From Peptostreptococcus faecalis (lineage in GTDB: Bacteria; Bacillota; Clostridia; Peptostreptococcales; Peptostreptococcaceae), in NCBI RefSeq assembly GCF_900240845.1, contig NZ_OERU01000001.1, positions 124,001 to 188,000 on the forward strand: a stretch of 64,000 nucleotides of DNA. Direction: 5' to 3'. The notes below the pieces were generated by a model. The model did not search any database, was not told where the DNA came from, and saw only the letters and a list, made by a program, of their open reading frames with translations. The first letter of the stretch is position 1; each line of letters opens with the position of its first letter. Below, piece by piece: positions 24,358-32,775 of the stretch. A program made the position numbers and the translations under genes.

Positions 24358-25428
24358 CTAGCCCTGTGATACTATTCTAGCCATTGGTATTGCTTTATGG
24401 CTTATATACTCTCCGTTTCCATCATTTACTAGAGTCCAGTTTGAAGGATTTTCTAGTTCTTTATTAGTTGGAGATAAAGAAGCTTGATTTTTCTTTTCGT
24501 AAGATATTCCGTATGGTGCTATATAATTTCTCTTTCTTGAATATAGATAGTCCTGTCCACCGTTCTTGCTAGGATTTCTGTCAACTTCATAAGCTACTTT
24601 TACCGGTAATTCTCCAAATTCAATAGCTCCTGACCCCAATACATAAGTAGTGTATTGTGTGATAGATTTTTTACTTGGTGCTCCCCCTTCTTCTCCTGAA
24701 GGCTCTGATATAGTAGTTGTGTTAACTGGCATGCTATCGTCAACTAGAACTGTTTTTCCATTCCATGTACCAAGTGTTAGCTCTCTTGTTAATCCGTTTG
24801 CATCAGTTTGAGTCCATCTCTTCATTAGGTTTAAATTTTCTAAGTTAGTTGCAACTTGTGAATGCATTATAACAAGGGAGAAAATATTTTTATTGTCTCC
24901 ACAAGCCTGCTGTATTGCGTTATTTAGCGTATCTTCCTGTATTTTTCCGTCAACTACTAGAGTGTGATTGTCTACAAATTCCTTATTCTGTTTAGGCGCA
25001 CTCATTGAGAATACTCCATTAAGTACAGATAAAAGTGTTGCTTGATCTATTTTTTCCCAATAAGATGATACTTGCTTTCCTATTTGGCTAATAAAGTCAA
25101 CTCCACTTGTTACATCATATGAGAAGTCTTTTTCTGTCCAAGCCTTAGCTCTACCGTACGCAAGGACTCCTCTATCATATGTATTTATGCTATCTGCCCC
25201 AATATCAGTCATTCCGTCATAATTTAGTGCTTCACCACCTATTGTTCCATACATTGGTATTCTTCCGTAGTAACTGTTTACTTGCCCTTGAAACAAATTG
25301 TATATATCTTGATTAGACGCAACTGCTCCTGATTTTAATAGCTCTGTTTTTGTAACTTGTGGTAATGAATTTACATATTGCCCAAAAGCTTCTTCATTAA
25401 ATATTTTTCCGTTAAATACTGTTGTCAT
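24358..25428 (-). CDS. Major capsid protein
   Basis: This 356-residue protein follows the scaffold and matches the capsid family of PBSX/C. difficile myophages. Supporting segments are the E-loop-like ALNYDGMTDIGADSINTYDR stretch and the later LILGTWNGKTVLVDD-like core, seen here as LGTWNGKTVLVDDSMPV. The end KAIPMARIVSQG is typical. It makes the HK97-fold shell. It is 2 nt after the scaffold gene, so the two are co-transcribed. Confidence 0.88.
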   Translation of the reverse strand: MTTVFNGKIFNEEAFGQYVNSLPQVTKTELLKSGAVASNQDIYNLFQGQVNSYYGRIPMYGTIGGEALNYDGMTDIGADSINTYDRGVLAYGRAKAWTEKDFSYDVTSGVDFISQIGKQVSSYWEKIDQATLLSVLNGVFSMSAPKQNKEFVDNHTLVVDGKIQEDTLNNAIQQACGDNKNIFSLVIMHSQVATNLENLNLMKRWTQTDANGLTRELTLGTWNGKTVLVDDSMPVNTTTISEPSGEEGGAPSKKSITQYTTYVLGSGAIEFGELPVKVAYEVDRNPSKNGGQDYLYSRKRNYIAPYGISYEKKNQASLSPTNKELENPSNWTLVNDGNGEYISHKAIPMARIVSQG

Positions 25429-25430
25429 AA

Positions 25431-26009
25431 TTAATCATCCCCTTCTATTTTCTTTAAAAAATCTTCATATGTTTTTGGTTCTGTCACCTGAGTTTGTCCA
25501 CCACTCGGAGGTTCTACACCTTTAAATCCACCTTTTGGCTCTGGCGTTCCCTCGCCATCAAATAAATATGAATCACTTATCTTTAGACTGTTTAATCTGT
25601 CGGCTAGTCCTTTTATTTGACCGTTATCGTCAAATTCTATAGCATCCATATCTAATTCTAATAGTGCTTTTACAGCTTTGATATTCTTTGCCTTAGAGCC
25701 TGTTAATGCTAATTCTATTGCACTGTTTGCCTTAGTTTCTTTCATAGCTTTTTCATGTGCTATTTTTTCATCAGCATAAGTTTTTTCTAGCTCCTCTATC
25801 TTTGCTTTTAGTTCATCAGGATTAACTTTCTTTAATTCCTCTAACTGTGTATCTCTTTCAGTTATTTGAGTCTTTAAAGTTTTGTTTTCCTCGTTTTTAT
25901 CGTTAAAGTCAGACTTGCTTACAAAATTCTCTCCTATTCCTTTTTTAATCTGTTTTATAATTTCATCTTTACCTTCAACGTCTTTTAGTATTTCATTTAA
26001 CCATTCCAT
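25431..26009 (-). CDS. Capsid scaffold protein (GP20-like)
   Basis: This 192-residue protein has a central coiled coil (about residues 35-100, Lys/Glu-rich) and a flexible Gly/Pro tail before a short end helix (YEDFLKKIEGD). That is the layout of phage minor structural GP20 scaffolds. It guides capsid assembly and is then removed. A strong AAGGAGAG site lies upstream. Confidence 0.88.
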   Translation of the reverse strand: MEWLNEILKDVEGKDEIIKQIKKGIGENFVSKSDFNDKNEENKTLKTQITERDTQLEELKKVNPDELKAKIEELEKTYADEKIAHEKAMKETKANSAIELALTGSKAKNIKAVKALLELDMDAIEFDDNGQIKGLADRLNSLKISDSYLFDGEGTPEPKGGFKGVEPPSGGQTQVTEPKTYEDFLKKIEGDD

Positions 26010-26142
26010 TTAATCTACTCTCCTTTTTATTCTGGTCGGTACCAGTTTGTAGTTCCCTGTTTTATTCTCTTAGAGCCTGAGTATTTTTGCATAAAAAATA
26101 GACCTTTTAAAGTCTTATCTAGGACGTTTTACTGCATTAAAA

Positions 26143-26173
26143 AAGCACCTAAACTCTAATTGTCTAAGTGCTT
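26143..26173 (-). terminator. Terminator inside the head operon
   Basis: Arms AAGCACCTA (26143-26151) and TAAGTGCTT (26165-26173) pair with one mismatch, followed by six T on the minus strand. It lies directly after the putative immunity gene and before the scaffold gene, so it may lower read-through or mark an inserted gene. Confidence 0.65.
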
Positions 26174-26174
26174 C

Positions 26175-26366
26175 TTATAATATTTCTATACTTTCTATTT
26201 CAGATTGATTAATTAAATAATGTTTAAATTCAAGCATATATTCTTCTTCGTCATAATCTTCTGGTTGGTGACATTGAATACATTTTTCTTCTAAATATTT
26301 GCCATTAGTAAACTTAATTTTCACATTTTTACCTACTGCGTTTTTCATTAATTCTAAACTAACCAT
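26175..26366 (-). CDS. Small protein after the MuF toxin, candidate immunity protein
   Basis: This 63-residue acidic protein starts 3 nt after the MuF-Ntox50 stop. Its NAVGKNVKIKFTNGKYLEEK segment looks like a small SH3/Sm-like beta barrel. It is not a usual head gene. Position straight after a toxin domain, tight coupling and acid charge make it a candidate immunity protein. No known immunity family is recognised. A terminator follows at once. Confidence 0.6.
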   Translation of the reverse strand: MVSLELMKNAVGKNVKIKFTNGKYLEEKCIQCHQPEDYDEEEYMLEFKHYLINQSEIESIEIL

Positions 26367-26369
26367 ATT

Positions 26370-27878
26370 CTACTCCTTTCTAGGAACTATATGTGTTCCT
26401 TTATCTTTACTATATGATATCGAAAATCTTTTTGTCTTTTCCTCTATTTCACTATCTACGTAGTAACCTATAGCTGTATCATGTGAACAAAATTCTTTAT
26501 TTGTCCAATTGCCATTGCTATCTCTTTTTATTTCTCCAGTACCAGCATATTTATTTACAAGTTCTTGAGGGTCTATATTTTCTAATAGATAACTCTTTCC
26601 AGTATAATTATTATATCCTTTTATATGCTTTCCTTGACGTCCGTCATGAACCTTTAAATTATACTCTGTCTTTATCTGATATTTAAGCTTTGTATCCTTC
26701 CACCCTATATTATCATTATACTTCATATACTGGAACTTATCAAAGCTTTGAGGGATGTCTTTGCCTAATATTTTTCTATATTCCTTATGTTGCTCTCTAT
26801 CAGAAAATCTATTCTTCCATTTCTTCTCTTTTGCTAGATATTCAGGGTCACTCTTAACATACTTGTCATACCACTGCTTATAGCTCATATCAGCTACTCT
26901 AACACTCTTGCCGTGCTTATCTCTAGCCATACGTTCTACATCTTCCATATCATCAAAATAAGGAGCTGTAGTGGTTCTACATCTAATGTGAAATGGTGGA
27001 GCATTTACTCCTACCTGTCTATCCTTTTCATCAAATACCTTATGGTCTAGACTTCTACAAAGTTCAGATGTTTTTATATCAAGTGTTGCAACTATCTGAT
27101 ATTTTTCCACTTCTAAATCTTTAAAACACATTTCTTGTGCCTTTTGTTGGAAGTGCGCAGTTTCGGTATATAAAAGTGTTCTAGCATGGTCTTTTTTTAC
27201 ATCAAAGGCCTTTGCAAGTTCACTTACTAACTTTTTAGGATGCTTACCTTGTATAAGGCTTTGAGTTAGTTTTTTATCTAGGAAATCAACAAGTTCTGGT
27301 CTGTGTCTGCTCCATATCCTTTTAGAAAACTCTAATCCATCAGGTGTCCAAGGTTTATGGATAAATTGTTTTAACATATTATTATCAAGCATATACAAAT
27401 CAGTAACCACGTTAGTTCCCTTTGCTATTTCATAAGCATTTTTATAATAACTTTCTTTCAAGTTATCTATTATATTCTCGCTTATTTCCTTTTCTTCAAG
27501 TGCTACAAAGTTCTCTGTGTAATTCCTTAAAGCTGTCTGCATGGCCTGCAATCTTGATATATGATATCTACTACTCATATTGATTAATTCTTTTTGCCAG
27601 TTTTCGTGAACTGCATTTTCTTTGCCCATTTTAATGTAGTCTGCTACAGTATATTTAAATTCAGCTAATTCTTCACTGTTGAGTAACTTTTTGCTTTCAG
27701 CGTAGTTTAACTCATTATTATCAGCAAACTTCATAAGATGGTACCACATATCTTTTTGTAGAGATACTTGTAAACCTTTATTGATTTTTCTTATTCTTTC
27801 AGCAGTATTTGTGGTGTTTTTATATAGCTGCTCTTCTAAGGCTTTCATTCTGTCAGCCCAGTATTTACTATTTTTCAA
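26370..27878 (-). CDS. MuF-type minor head protein with C-terminal Ntox50 toxin domain
   Basis: The protein has 502 residues from TTG 27878, preferred because homology begins at KNSKYWADRMKALEE and GGTGGTG precedes it. ATG 27905 is an alternative. Residues 1-320 are the SPP1 gp7/MuF domain with the closing motif VNAPPFHIRCRTTTAPYF. After a linker, the last 110 residues match the Bacterial toxin 50 (Ntox50) domain of polymorphic toxins: GKHIKGYNNYTGKSYL, then the end SISYSKDKGTHIVP. Ntox50 is a predicted RNase. It may enter the next host with DNA. It overlaps the portal gene by 11 nt. Confidence 0.88.
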   Translation of the reverse strand: MKNSKYWADRMKALEEQLYKNTTNTAERIRKINKGLQVSLQKDMWYHLMKFADNNELNYAESKKLLNSEELAEFKYTVADYIKMGKENAVHENWQKELINMSSRYHISRLQAMQTALRNYTENFVALEEKEISENIIDNLKESYYKNAYEIAKGTNVVTDLYMLDNNMLKQFIHKPWTPDGLEFSKRIWSRHRPELVDFLDKKLTQSLIQGKHPKKLVSELAKAFDVKKDHARTLLYTETAHFQQKAQEMCFKDLEVEKYQIVATLDIKTSELCRSLDHKVFDEKDRQVGVNAPPFHIRCRTTTAPYFDDMEDVERMARDKHGKSVRVADMSYKQWYDKYVKSDPEYLAKEKKWKNRFSDREQHKEYRKILGKDIPQSFDKFQYMKYNDNIGWKDTKLKYQIKTEYNLKVHDGRQGKHIKGYNNYTGKSYLLENIDPQELVNKYAGTGEIKRDSNGNWTNKEFCSHDTAIGYYVDSEIEEKTKRFSISYSKDKGTHIVPRKE

Positions 27879-29322
27879 TCGCACCACCACCAAGCTGTTT
27901 TTCATAGTCTAGTTCCGCTTGAGTTTGTATATCTTTCTTTTTTTCTTCTTCAATATTTTGTATTTCTTCATCAACGTCTTCAACATATGGATGATTTTTA
28001 ATTAATGTATTATTCGATATCACTCCTACAGAGTTTTTAACATCTGCTATAACTTGACTTTCATTTATTAGCACGTCTTTATTAAATGTTATTTCAATAT
28101 CTTTATCGCTATTTTCAAATTCTGTAACGGATTCAAGATATACCCTAAGCAGCTTCTGAAAATACGAAAAGCTGCCCTTGTATTCTACTTCTATTCCATT
28201 TGCATCTAGGTCTATATCAGAGTACATTGACTGTATGTTCATCTGATTAGGCTGTCCATTTAATCTATCGTCCTTAGCATCATAGCACCTTGCATTTTCA
28301 ATAAGTGCATTTTTATATAGATCTAATATTGATTTGTAATTCTCTGAATTAACCTCAACTGTAAGAGTTTCAACTCCACCATCATCAGATACTTTAATAG
28401 CTCCAAAGTTAGCAAGGTTATTCTTAAATTCTTCTAATCCCTGTCCTTCATAATTTTTAATGACTAATATTGTATTTCTACCATCTTGCTCCATGTTATT
28501 GTTAAAGTCTGACATTAGCTCATTAATGGCATCTTGTAGTGACTTAACTCTCCTTATTAGTGGTATTTCATCATCATTGTATTTAAAAGCAACTAAAGGG
28601 ATTCTATCATTCCAATTGTAGCTATTTCCCTTGATATCAGTGATATATGACTCTTCGCCTATTTTATTTAGAGTCTTTCCATCAAGTTTATACTTTTCAA
28701 TACTGTTTTTAGTGTACACATCAACGTATTCTACTGTTTTTTCTGCACCATTAATAAATTCTGTATTTGAATATAATCTAAATGCAAAGTTGAGTCTTGT
28801 ATGTTCTTCATCTTCCCATATTGGACATATCTGATGTGCTGGTAGCCTTTTGTATTTCATTTTTGATTCGTTATCAATATAAATATATAGCCACGATATA
28901 CCACAATTTAGAGAGTCTTTTAGTAGGTTTTTTAGTACCTTGTGAAAGCTAACATCTAATACAGCACTTGCTTTATCTAAATAAGTTGTGTCCTCACATT
29001 CATACATTGGAATTTTACCAAGCATATAATTAACCTTTTGGTCTACTGCTTTTGCATATTGATTATCTATTCTTTTATTATTAGGAACATTAGTTAATTC
29101 TTTTTTTACATTATCTCTCATATGTAGATATTTCTTTCTATGTAGGATATCATGTTCACCTTTGTAGTATTTCACTCCAGTAATCTGTTCTTCTCTTATC
29201 TTTGAGCCTTTGAAATTATCTACCAAATATTCTAAGTAAGTCAAATTGCTAGGGTCTTTACTTTCAGGTTTGTTTAACATATTATTCAGCTTTGCCACCC
29301 CCTTTTTTATCCATTTAAACAT
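27868..29322 (-). CDS. Portal protein (SPP1 gp6-like)
   Basis: This 484-residue protein forms the dodecameric portal for DNA entry. ATG 29322 follows AGGAGGTG by 5 nt. A TTG at 29340 lies before that site and is rejected. Diagnostic parts are KYLHMRDNVKKELTNVPNNK, the DRIPLVAFKYNDDEIP loop and AINELMSDFNNNMEQDGRNT. A C-terminal helical end follows. The order terL-portal-MuF is as in SPP1 and PBSX. Confidence 0.93.
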   Translation of the reverse strand: MFKWIKKGVAKLNNMLNKPESKDPSNLTYLEYLVDNFKGSKIREEQITGVKYYKGEHDILHRKKYLHMRDNVKKELTNVPNNKRIDNQYAKAVDQKVNYMLGKIPMYECEDTTYLDKASAVLDVSFHKVLKNLLKDSLNCGISWLYIYIDNESKMKYKRLPAHQICPIWEDEEHTRLNFAFRLYSNTEFINGAEKTVEYVDVYTKNSIEKYKLDGKTLNKIGEESYITDIKGNSYNWNDRIPLVAFKYNDDEIPLIRRVKSLQDAINELMSDFNNNMEQDGRNTILVIKNYEGQGLEEFKNNLANFGAIKVSDDGGVETLTVEVNSENYKSILDLYKNALIENARCYDAKDDRLNGQPNQMNIQSMYSDIDLDANGIEVEYKGSFSYFQKLLRVYLESVTEFENSDKDIEITFNKDVLINESQVIADVKNSVGVISNNTLIKNHPYVEDVDEEIQNIEEEKKKDIQTQAELDYEKQLGGGAIEK

Positions 29323-29333
29323 TTGTTCACCTC

Positions 29334-30554
29334 CTACCAATCAAATGATATAGCGCCTACATTTCTCCAACCTTGTACTCCATATCTAAGTGCTGCCATA
29401 GCGTCATCAAATATGTTTACTGGTTCGTCAATGTATTCATTTGTCTTAGGGTCTTTTTTATATTTCCATTGATTGATTTCTGATATAGTATTTTTACAAC
29501 TCGGATGTATCAATATCTTTCTTTGTTTTAACCAGTCAATCTGTGCATTTACACTTCCTGCACCCTTTTTAACTCCTTTTGCTCTATAACCTTCTTTTTT
29601 CCATTGCTTTATTCTATCAGGTTCAGCGCTATCACAATACATTAGGATGTTCTTAGGTATTTGTTTTACTCTTGCAATATCTATTATTTCAGAGTTATCT
29701 TTTTCAAATTCATATATTTCATTTAACACATACACATCTCCGTCTTTATATCCAAGTGTAAGCATTGCAGTAGCATGGTTGAAACCAAAGTCAACTCCTA
29801 TTGCTACGCTGTCATAATCATCTAAGTTTGTTGATATGTTTTCAACTCTAAAGTTAGAGAATACAAGTCCTCCAAGTTCTCCCCATTCACCTAATCCGTA
29901 CACTCTGTAGCCGTCTGGATCTACTTCACGTCTTCGCTCCATTCTTCTATGGTAGCCTTCATCAATAAATCTATTGCCTAAATAAGTACTATGATGCGTC
30001 ATTACATCTTCATCTTCTCTATCAAAGTATACTTTCTTAATCCAGTGACTGCTTGATACTGGGTTAAATGTCATTTTAATTTGATAAAAAAGACCCTTTG
30101 GGAGTTCACCTCTCAAACGGTCATCTATGATTTCAACATCATCTTGCATAAGCTCTGTTGCTTCTTCTATCCAAACATCAGTTAGCTTTCCAGTTGTAAA
30201 TGTTATTGATTTAAGCTTTTCTCTTTGCCTTTCGTCATTCATTCCACGAAATATAATGGTGTTACCATTCCTACATTTAAGCTGTAAGGGACTTTGTTTA
30301 ACTTCCCAGTGCATTGCAACACCTAGTCTATTAATCGCACCTAGTAGCTCAGAGAACGTACTATCACGATTGGTAACATCAGATTTACGGACACAAACAA
30401 GGTTTCTGCCCTTGTCTTTCATCAGTCTTATTATATAATTTTGTGCAGTGTCTACACTTTTTCCTGAACCTGCAGAACCTTTCATTACTACATATCTTTT
30501 TTTACATTCATGAACTGGTTTAAAAGAAGGATTAAATTTTGCTTTTACTTTCAT
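29334..30554 (-). CDS. terL: Terminase large subunit
   Basis: This 406-residue protein packages DNA. Residues 20-45 hold the Walker A variant MKGSAGSGKSVDTAQNY, residue ~120 the DVWIEEATEL Walker B region, and residues 225-370 the RNase H-like nuclease (SVAIGVDFGFNHATAMLTLG, MYCDSAEPDR, FDDAMAALRYG). It is of PBSX/pac-like type. The start ATG follows AAAAGGAG. It is separated from terS by a plus-strand accessory gene. Confidence 0.94.
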   Translation of the reverse strand: MKVKAKFNPSFKPVHECKKRYVVMKGSAGSGKSVDTAQNYIIRLMKDKGRNLVCVRKSDVTNRDSTFSELLGAINRLGVAMHWEVKQSPLQLKCRNGNTIIFRGMNDERQREKLKSITFTTGKLTDVWIEEATELMQDDVEIIDDRLRGELPKGLFYQIKMTFNPVSSSHWIKKVYFDREDEDVMTHHSTYLGNRFIDEGYHRRMERRREVDPDGYRVYGLGEWGELGGLVFSNFRVENISTNLDDYDSVAIGVDFGFNHATAMLTLGYKDGDVYVLNEIYEFEKDNSEIIDIARVKQIPKNILMYCDSAEPDRIKQWKKEGYRAKGVKKGAGSVNAQIDWLKQRKILIHPSCKNTISEINQWKYKKDPKTNEYIDEPVNIFDDAMAALRYGVQGWRNVGAISFDW

Positions 30555-30582
30555 TTTTATGCTCCTTTTATTACTTCTGTTT

Positions 30583-30592
30583 GTGGTATAAT
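30583..30592 (+). promoter_or_regulatory. Extended -10 promoter of the NTF2-like gene
   Basis: TGTGGTATAAT ends at 30592, with a TG dinucleotide in the extended -10 position and a weak -35. The start codon is 50 nt downstream. Confidence 0.45.
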
Positions 30593-30641
30593 AATTTTAT
30601 CACTATCATTACATTGAAATTCTATGAAAAGAGGTCATATT

Positions 30642-31022
30642 ATGAATAAAAAAATTGCATTACAATTCGTAGCTGCTATTAATAAGCATGATATCGTTTC
30701 AATAACTGATCTAATGCATGAAGACTATATATTTATTGACACATGGAACAATAAGGAAAACAAAGAAAAGATGATAACCGGTTGGGAAGGATATTTCAAT
30801 TGGTTTCCTAATTACCATATTGAAGTTACAGAAATTTTTAATAGTGAAACTTCTATCGGTTTGCTAGGATATGCTAGTGGTAGTTTTAAAGGAAGCAAAG
30901 ATAAATCATGGAAACTCCCTGCTTTTTGGAAAGTAATTGTAGTTGATGAAAAAATCAAACTATGGCAAGTTATTTGTGACGCTAAAATTCCATTTGATAT
31001 AATAAATGAATCAGAAAATTAA
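30642..31022 (+). CDS. NTF2/SnoaL-like protein (phage accessory gene)
   Basis: This 126-residue protein fits the SnoaL-like/NTF2 fold: an N-terminal helix pair (ALQFVAAINKHDIVSITDLM), the HEDYIFIDTWN strand, and a beta-rich C-terminal half ending in IKLWQVICDAKIPFD. Such proteins bind or convert small hydrophobic ligands. Here the ligand is unknown. ATG 30642 has AAGAGG upstream. Its own promoter and terminator, opposite orientation and location between terL and terS mark it as an inserted accessory gene. Confidence 0.8.
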   Translation: MNKKIALQFVAAINKHDIVSITDLMHEDYIFIDTWNNKENKEKMITGWEGYFNWFPNYHIEVTEIFNSETSIGLLGYASGSFKGSKDKSWKLPAFWKVIVVDEKIKLWQVICDAKIPFDIINESEN

Positions 31023-31050
31023 ATTGTTAAAAATCTTAAATGAAATATTT

Positions 31051-31085
31051 GAGCAATCCATTAATTAGGTTTGCTCTTTTTTTTA
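31051..31085 (+). terminator. Terminator of the NTF2-like gene
   Basis: GAGCAA (31051-31056) and TTGCTC (31071-31076) pair, followed by a long T run. Confidence 0.75.
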
Positions 31086-31093
31086 TTTTTTCT

Positions 31094-31127
31094 AACTATT
31101 CCCTAAATACTCCTTTTCGGAATAGTT
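31094..31127. repeat. Inverted repeat between terL accessory gene and terS
   Basis: AACTATTCC (31094-31102) and GGAATAGTT (31119-31127) are perfect 9-bp arms with a 16-nt loop. No T run is clear. It lies in the terminase region, where packaging signals can occur. Confidence 0.4.
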
Positions 31128-31280
31128 ATCTCAAACCATTGGTATTTCTACATTTATTTTTACACTTTATTTATATTTGTTTCACTTTAATTATGTGAAG
31201 TTAATATAAATAAACTAATTTCATTTTATCAATATATACTTCTAAAGTTTTGTGACAATTAATATCTATTTTACTTAATA

Positions 31281-31718
31281 TTATTTGCTTTCATCTTCTC
31301 CATAATCTAGGGCAATATTTACTTCTAAATCTCCTGTTAAATCTACTTTATCTACCCAACCACCGTATCTTTTTCCTATCAGTTCCATGGCTTTTTCTTG
31401 GTCTTTTATAGATACTCCTTTTTTGACCACCTGTCCTGTAGCAGTAACTACTTCTTCATGTATTTTATCATTTGCTATTAATGTCAATCTTTGCATGACT
31501 TCTTCCATTGTCATGATATTACTATTATTAATTTCTTTCATTTTTCCATCTATATAATTTTTAACCTTATCATTTCCTAGTAATCTAACAGCATTTGCAC
31601 TCGCAACTTCATTACTTGAACATTTATATCCCGCCTTCTTATAACTCTCTGTAGCATTTCCACTGATGATATATTCATCAGCAAACTTCTGTTGTTTAAT
31701 TGTCAGTTTTTTCTTGAT
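31281..31718 (-). CDS. terS: Terminase small subunit with no canonical start codon
   Basis: The family match runs for 145 residues from KKLTIKQQKFADEYIISGNA through KKAGYKCSSNEVASANAVRL to KAMELIGKRYGGWVDKVDL, as in the Terminase_2 small subunit that recognises phage DNA. Upstream of KKLTIKQQ the frame holds only ATC ATC TAT and then TGA (31727-31725), with no ATG, GTG or TTG. A GAGGTG site lies 7 nt before the second ATC (31718), exactly where a start should be. It either uses AUC (or CUG 31706) or has lost its ATG. The first ATG (31541) would remove the DNA-binding half. Confidence 0.75.
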   Translation of the reverse strand: MKKKLTIKQQKFADEYIISGNATESYKKAGYKCSSNEVASANAVRLLGNDKVKNYIDGKMKEINNSNIMTMEEVMQRLTLIANDKIHEEVVTATGQVVKKGVSIKDQEKAMELIGKRYGGWVDKVDLTGDLEVNIALDYGEDESK

Positions 31719-31822
31719 GATATATCACCTCACTTTCTTTCCAATCACATAAATATTTTAGTATCAACGCAATCTATTGCCCTTGTCTACTCATGGTAGA
31801 TGGATGATTTGTTGCAATAAAA

Positions 31823-31841
31823 AAGAGCCTTATTGGCTCTT
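31823..31841 (-). terminator. Terminator after the coiled-coil gene
   Basis: AAGAGCC and GGCTCTT pair around a 5-nt loop, followed by six T on the minus strand. Confidence 0.8.
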
Positions 31842-31853
31842 AAATATTATTAA

Positions 31854-32216
31854 CTATTTTTTTATTTCATCACTAAATTTTTTTATTTTTTCGTCAAATT
31901 TTTTCACAATCTCTTTATACTCCACTAACACTTTCTCTAACATTTCTCTGTCTTGATCTATTGCGCCACTATATGAATTTAAATTTATATAAATTCTTTC
32001 ATCTACAAAAGATCTAGGGATACTTGTTAACATGTTTATCTCGCTATATAGATTTTTATAAAAATCATTCAAAGTTGTTTTTTTTGAAATTTCTTTTAAA
32101 GATTTCTCTATCTCGTCAATTTTTAATTTAATAATCTCTCTTTCTTTCTCAAATACCTCTTTATTTATCCTCAATTCTTCTATCTTAATTTTATATTCCT
32201 TTTCTTTATTCGACAT
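31854..32216 (-). CDS. Hypothetical phage coiled-coil protein
   Basis: This 120-residue protein starts at ATG 32216, directly after AGGAGGAAAG. A longer frame to 32267 lacks a site. Residues 5-55 and 95-120 are charged coiled coils, with a folded stretch between. It has its own terminator. Function unknown. Confidence 0.65.
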   Translation of the reverse strand: MSNKEKEYKIKIEELRINKEVFEKEREIIKLKIDEIEKSLKEISKKTTLNDFYKNLYSEINMLTSIPRSFVDERIYINLNSYSGAIDQDREMLEKVLVEYKEIVKKFDEKIKKFSDEIKK

Positions 32217-32303
32217 TCTCTTTCCTCCTAATATAATTAATACTTTAATTATACCAAAGGAAAACATTATCTACAACCCACATAATTAAATCAAATAAAA
32301 AAG

Positions 32304-32325
32304 AGAACCTAAATTAATAAGTTCT
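32304..32325 (-). terminator. Terminator after the 56-residue membrane protein
   Basis: AGAACT and GGTTCT arms, then CTTTTTT on the minus strand. Confidence 0.6.
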
Positions 32326-32357
32326 ATAATATAAAATATTTCTATCTATTTCTAAAT

Positions 32358-32528
32358 TTAACCTTTCTTTTTGCTTCTACTACTTATAAGACAATATATC
32401 ACTCCCACAAAGCCTACTAAAAAGGCTATAGCTGATGGAATTTTATATCCTAATATAGTGCCTATTACTCCAGCTAATACTAATATCTCAAATATAGTAA
32501 CTCTTAATTCTTCTTTTATTTTTTTCAT
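32358..32528 (-). CDS. Small two-span membrane protein
   Basis: This 56-residue frame starts at ATG 32528 (MKKIKEELRVTIFEILVLAG). It has two hydrophobic segments (residues 11-27 and 31-48) around a GYKIPS turn, and ends in a basic SRSKKKG tail. The ribosome-binding site (AAGGAAGG) is about 15 nt away, longer than usual, which lowers confidence. A terminator follows. Function unknown. Confidence 0.5.
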   Translation of the reverse strand: MKKIKEELRVTIFEILVLAGVIGTILGYKIPSAIAFLVGFVGVIYCLISSRSKKKG

Positions 32529-32617
32529 AATATATTATTTAGAGCCTTCCTTTGTTCAATCAATTTATATTAATAATATCAAAATAAATTATTTTTAACA
32601 ACAAATTCCGTAAAAAA

Positions 32618-32639
32618 GAGACCTAAATAAATAGATCCC
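32618..32639 (-). terminator. Probable terminator after the late regulator gene
   Basis: GGGATCT and AGGTCTC pair with G:U pairs on the minus strand, followed by six T. A second hairpin (AAAACTG/CAGTTTT, 32682-32701) lies just before it. Confidence 0.45.
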
Positions 32640-32775
32640 TTTTCTGCGAAATGTAATTAAATTAAAAAATATCTTAGGAGGAAAACTGGCTTTTCAGTTT
32701 TTCCATAATACAAGTATAACACCTTTTTTAATGCTTTTTGTCCAGACTTTGTCCACTTTTTGTCCAAAATTTCAT

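Noticed and set aside
26027-26092. 21-codon frame (MQKYSGSKRIKQGTTNWYRP start) before the scaffold gene
   Set aside because: The spacing from AAAGG is long and no family is known. It may be a leader or a remnant, but there is not enough support to call it a gene.
29322-29340. TTG 29340 as portal start
   Set aside because: The ribosome-binding site AGGAGGTG lies inside that extension, directly before ATG 29322.
31740-31815. Possible tRNA-like cloverleaf between terS and the coiled-coil gene
   Set aside because: There is only a short TCTAC/GTAGA hairpin and weak closing pairs. No T-loop or anticodon arm could be built on either strand.
32371-32598. 75-codon plus-strand frame
   Set aside because: It is the shadow of the 56-residue membrane protein on the minus strand. 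It has no ribosome-binding site.
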